Source: Nocardia sp. BMG51109 (GTDB lineage: Bacteria; Actinomycetota; Actinomycetes; Mycobacteriales; Mycobacteriaceae). Taken from it: DNA of 64,000 nucleotides. Of this stretch, positions 61,465-64,000 are shown piece after piece. A program made the position numbers and the translations under genes. The notes below the pieces were generated by a model. It searched no databases. It worked only from the letters and a program-made list of their open reading frames with translations, and was not told the DNA's origin. The first letter of the stretch is position 1. Each line of letters begins with the position of its first letter. Location: assembly GCF_000526215.1 (NCBI RefSeq), contig NZ_JAFQ01000004.1, positions 3,844,001 to 3,908,000 on the forward strand. The letters are read 5' to 3'.

Positions 61465-61924
61465 GTACGGCGCTCTCGAACCTAGTCGCGCACAAGGGCT
61501 TACGTGATGTTCCCGATGGCCCGCGCTCGCCAGAGCAGAGCGCGGGCCTCCCGGGTGCCGAGGTTGCGCAGGCCACGACCGCCCAGTCGCGGAGCGCTTC
61601 GTCCATCAATCCCTGTCGAACCGGTCGTGGCGTGATGGCAGCCGCTCGGTGAACCGCCGGCGTTCTGTCAGGCATCGGTCAGGAAACCTTCCGGAAGTAA
61701 TACCGACAATGGGAGGTGCCCGGCACCAAGAGATTTCGCTGTCGACCTCGGAACGGGGCCGGTGCACCCGGAATTGCGAAGGCGTCGGCTCGGTGTTCGG
61801 TGCCGGTTCAACCATTGCCGTTGATGCCTATGCGCCGCGACCACTGGGGTGCGTGGTCGGTTGGCCGGAATATTGTCTCCCCGTTTGCTTGCCGGAGTTG
61901 TGCGGGCGGCGCAGGATATGGCGC
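61465..61924. other. Intergenic region after the histidine kinase
   Basis: 460 bp without a credible gene. Apart from the hairpin at 61518-61548 I see no repeat. The right part (61660-61920) has somewhat more A/T and may hold the promoter of the next gene. Confidence 0.4.
61518..61548 (+). terminator. Hairpin after the two-component operon
   Basis: GGCCCGCGCTC (61518-61528) and GAGCGCGGGCC (61538-61548) pair perfectly over a 9-nt loop, 54 bp past the kinase stop. No U-run, typical of actinobacterial terminators. Confidence 0.6.
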
Positions 61925-62656
61925 ATGAAACCGGGGATGCGGGTGCTGGTGGCCTCGCCGCTGGGCAGGGTGGTTGCCCCGTCGCTGGAGCGGGAGTTGA
62001 TCGATCCGGTCATCACTGTGGCCGCGGACAAGCGGCAGGTGCGGGAGGCGGTCACCGGTGGGTATCGGTTCGACGTGGTCATCGCCGATCTGGTGTGGAA
62101 CGATCCGGAGCTCGAATTCTCCTTCGACGGTCTCGATGTGGTGGACATGCTGGCCGACGCCGATCGGATGGCGCCGGTGCTGCTGGCGACGCAGGGGCAC
62201 AGCATGGAGAACGATCTGCTGGACGAGGCGCGGCTGCGGCCGGAGGTCGTCGGCGTATTCGTGAAGGCGTCGGGCGTGAATCCGCTGTTGAACGCGTTGC
62301 AGACGGCGGCGGTCGGGGAGCGTCAGCAGGGCGATGTGCGATACCGCGTGCCGCCGCTGTATGTGCTGTTCGACGGGCAGAAGGGATCCACCTCCGGTCG
62401 GCTCGCGGGTGCCATCGCGGCGGGCCGGGCCTCGGACGCCCCGACCCTGGCGCGCGCAGCGAGCGTAGGCCTGAACACCGCCAACAAGGTGACCAGCCAC
62501 TACCTGGGCCCGATCATCGTGCAGCGGCACGAGCACGACCCGAGGCTGCCGATGACCCTCGGCGCCGTCTACCGCTGGTGCGGGCTGCATGCCCGCTACC
62601 TGACCAGCTGGTGCCGCCGCAACGGCCACGCCGACGTCCTCCGGCCGGTTGACTGA
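61925..62656 (+). CDS. Response-regulator-like protein with divergent receiver
   Basis: 243 aa. The first 120 residues resemble a receiver (VLVASPLGRVVAPSLERELI; FDVVIADLVWNDPEL; VLLATQGHSMENDLLDEARL; GVFVKASG for the usual KP). The second half has a helix-turn-helix-like LARAASVGLNTANKVTSHYL followed by a conserved-looking tail (YRWCGLHARYLTSWCRRNGH). The Asp in IADL could be phosphorylated, but the acid pocket is absent. ATG 61925. It converges with the ThiF gene, with which it may be functionally linked. Confidence 0.65.
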   Translation: MKPGMRVLVASPLGRVVAPSLERELIDPVITVAADKRQVREAVTGGYRFDVVIADLVWNDPELEFSFDGLDVVDMLADADRMAPVLLATQGHSMENDLLDEARLRPEVVGVFVKASGVNPLLNALQTAAVGERQQGDVRYRVPPLYVLFDGQKGSTSGRLAGAIAAGRASDAPTLARAASVGLNTANKVTSHYLGPIIVQRHEHDPRLPMTLGAVYRWCGLHARYLTSWCRRNGHADVLRPVD

Positions 62657-62693
62657 GGGCGCCGAGCGCGGCCGAAAGCCGTGAACCACACGA

Positions 62694-63767
62694 CTACCCG
62701 TCAGCGCCGCGCAGGATGTCGTCGACGTCGACGCGGTATCGGCCGGACGGAAGCGTTCCGCCACAGGCGATGTAGCGAGCGGCGAGGGCGGCGAGGACAC
62801 CCGCGAGGCTCGCCGCGGTCCCCAGCTGCGGCCAGGACGGCAGGGTCCGCCCGATCTGCGCGAGCGAATCCCTTGTGCGCGTGGTGATATCGCCACCGAC
62901 GATCGCGGCCGCGAACTCCTGCCGACGCCGCCGATCCCGCAGGTCCGCCGACGGCACGTGCGCCAGATGCGCGGCCTTCCCGTGCCACAGCGGGTATTCC
63001 GGATCCAGATCGAACCGTTCCACGTCGAGAAAGGCGTTGTCGCCGTGGTCGGTGGCCATGACGACGGGGATGCCGCGGGAGCGGGCGCGCAGGCGGATGT
63101 CCACCTTCATCGCGAAATCGTCCATTTCCTCGATCAGCACGGTCAGCCGGTCGGTCCGGCCGAAGAACTCGTCGGCCGAGCGCGGCGTGTAACCGCCTGG
63201 GAAACCGGCGATCTCGCTGTACGGGTCCAGCTCCAGCACCCGCCGATGTGCCAGGGTCAGCTTCGGCTCGCCGAGATCGCACACGGAGGCGACGAGCCGG
63301 TTCAGGTTGGTGCACCCGAGGACGTCCGCGTCGGCGATCCGGAACCGGCTCGCACCGGTCAGCGCACAGGTCGTCAACGCCGCGGCGCCGACGCTGAGCC
63401 CGGCCACGCCGATCAGCGCCGTCGACCACCGCTGCTGTTCCTCCGAGGTCACCAGGACCCGGTTGCGTGCGGTCCGCAGCCGCCGGAAATGTTCGGGATC
63501 CGGCAGCCGCACGACCGTGCGACGCCAGGGATAGACGACGTAACGGGTCACTCGGTCGAGCGCCCGGCCGTCGGCGTGGGCATCCGCGACGTAGGCGGCG
63601 AGCCGCCGATCGGCCTCCGGGGTGCCCGCGGCCAGCGCCGGCCGATCCATGACGGCCAACTCCGGCAACGCGATCGGCCACGCATCGACCAGCCGGTATC
63701 CCGATTCCGGCCGCAGCAGCGCCGCGATCCGGTTCGCATCGGTGTCCGGGTGCAGGATCTCGATCAT
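62694..63767 (-). CDS. ThiF/MoeB-type adenylyltransferase (E1-like)
   Basis: 357 aa. After a 120-residue N-terminal domain ending in VYPWRRTVVRLPDPEHFRRLR comes an E1-like core: VGVAG-like IGVAGLSVGAAAL (ATP site), RIADADVLGCTNLNR (the Asp and Arg of MoeB/ThiF) and LIEEMDDFAMKVDIR. The zinc CxxC pairs of MoeB are missing, so it is a shortened E1 such as those that modify peptides or small molecules. ATG 63767 overlaps the upstream gene's stop (ATGA), so the two are coupled. Confidence 0.85.
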   Translation of the reverse strand: MIEILHPDTDANRIAALLRPESGYRLVDAWPIALPELAVMDRPALAAGTPEADRRLAAYVADAHADGRALDRVTRYVVYPWRRTVVRLPDPEHFRRLRTARNRVLVTSEEQQRWSTALIGVAGLSVGAAALTTCALTGASRFRIADADVLGCTNLNRLVASVCDLGEPKLTLAHRRVLELDPYSEIAGFPGGYTPRSADEFFGRTDRLTVLIEEMDDFAMKVDIRLRARSRGIPVVMATDHGDNAFLDVERFDLDPEYPLWHGKAAHLAHVPSADLRDRRRRQEFAAAIVGGDITTRTRDSLAQIGRTLPSWPQLGTAASLAGVLAALAARYIACGGTLPSGRYRVDVDDILRGADG

Positions 63768-64000
63768 GCGCGTGCTCCCGTCCACCGATGCTTGACCCCG
63801 AGGGGAAATTCGTTGCTGCCGAAGCGGTGCACGGTGACCACCGGCTCCGCGGCCGCCCCGAGCGTCCGGTGCAGGCGCCGGTACTCGATATTGGTGCCGA
63901 GCAGCGAGCCGACCACCGCGCGCCGCAGCACGGCCGGGAATCCGGACGACGGGCACGCCCCCGCCCGCAGCTCGACCCGCAGATGCAGGATCGGGTCGAG
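63764..64000 (-). CDS. C-terminal part of an unidentified protein, cut by window edge
   Basis: Open on the - strand from base 64000 to TGA 63766-63764, 78 codons. LDPILHLRVELRAG, AVVGSLLGTNIEYRRLHRTL and TVHRFGSNEFPLGVKHRW resemble the C-terminal lobe of PaaK-like adenylate-forming ligases, but too little is present to be sure. It overlaps the ThiF gene by 4 bp, so an adenylating enzyme pair is possible. Confidence 0.5.
   Translation of the reverse strand, partial: LDPILHLRVELRAGACPSSGFPAVLRRAVVGSLLGTNIEYRRLHRTLGAAAEPVVTVHRFGSNEFPLGVKHRWTGARA

Overview
The window looks like chromosomal DNA of a high-GC mycolic-acid-type actinobacterium, most likely Nocardia or a close relative. The support is a single giant type I fatty acid synthase followed by acpS, then bcp and a DUF3618 gene in the order known from mycobacteria; mycothiol-type and F420-type enzymes; an RppA-like type III PKS relic; and a relic of a Nocardia-type carboxylic acid reductase. 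The genus is inferred from gene content; no rRNA is present.

Region 1 (1-10.8 kb) is a specialised-metabolism locus. On the + strand a partial SDR, a PLP decarboxylase and a kynurenine-formamidase-like hydrolase overlap by 4 bp each. They are followed by a tryptophan 2,3-dioxygenase fused to an N-terminal DUF6875 domain. On the - strand lie an MFS exporter and an FAD monooxygenase, divergent from a TetR gene across two palindromes, then a cytochrome P450 coupled to an unannotated 34-codon ORF. The enzyme set suggests Trp -> N-formylkynurenine -> kynurenine -> a decarboxylated amine that is then oxidised and exported (inference). Next to it sits the wreck of a flavin monooxygenase and a type III PKS, joined in one frame by a deletion.

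Region 2 (10.8-17.7 kb) holds ordinary accessory genes: aldehyde dehydrogenase, a DUF6081-like protein, a PF04672 methyltransferase, a flavin split-barrel protein, an XRE/DUF5753 regulator and an F420/NADP oxidoreductase bracketed by three copies of a 19-22 bp operator-like repeat.

Region 3 (17.7-27.6 kb) is a mobile-DNA scar zone. It contains fragments of a PIN protein, IS481, IS3 and IS5 transposases, carboxylic acid reductase, aldehyde dehydrogenase and fdhD. Inside it is one intact, visibly less GC-rich five-gene operon (EutQ-like cupin, FAD oxidoreductase, [2Fe-2S] ferredoxin, ferredoxin reductase, EutH permease) divergent from a TetR gene.

Region 4 (27.7-50.6 kb) is core-like: mycothiol-dependent dehydrogenase plus MBL hydrolase, a LuxR regulator, tRNA-Leu with element debris behind it, fas-acpS, a Uma2 protein, TetR, a membrane-anchored protein, bcp, DUF3618, an excalibur protein, pirin/MarR, a crotonase and a second MarR.

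Region 5 (50.9-64 kb) carries an FMO - hydrolase - SDR operon with a divergent TetR gene, a kinase-like/LLM pair, a MerR-NTF2-methyltransferase group, a two-component system whose sensor has an acidic His/Asp loop, and at the edge a response-regulator-like protein opposite a ThiF-type adenylyltransferase coupled to a truncated upstream gene.
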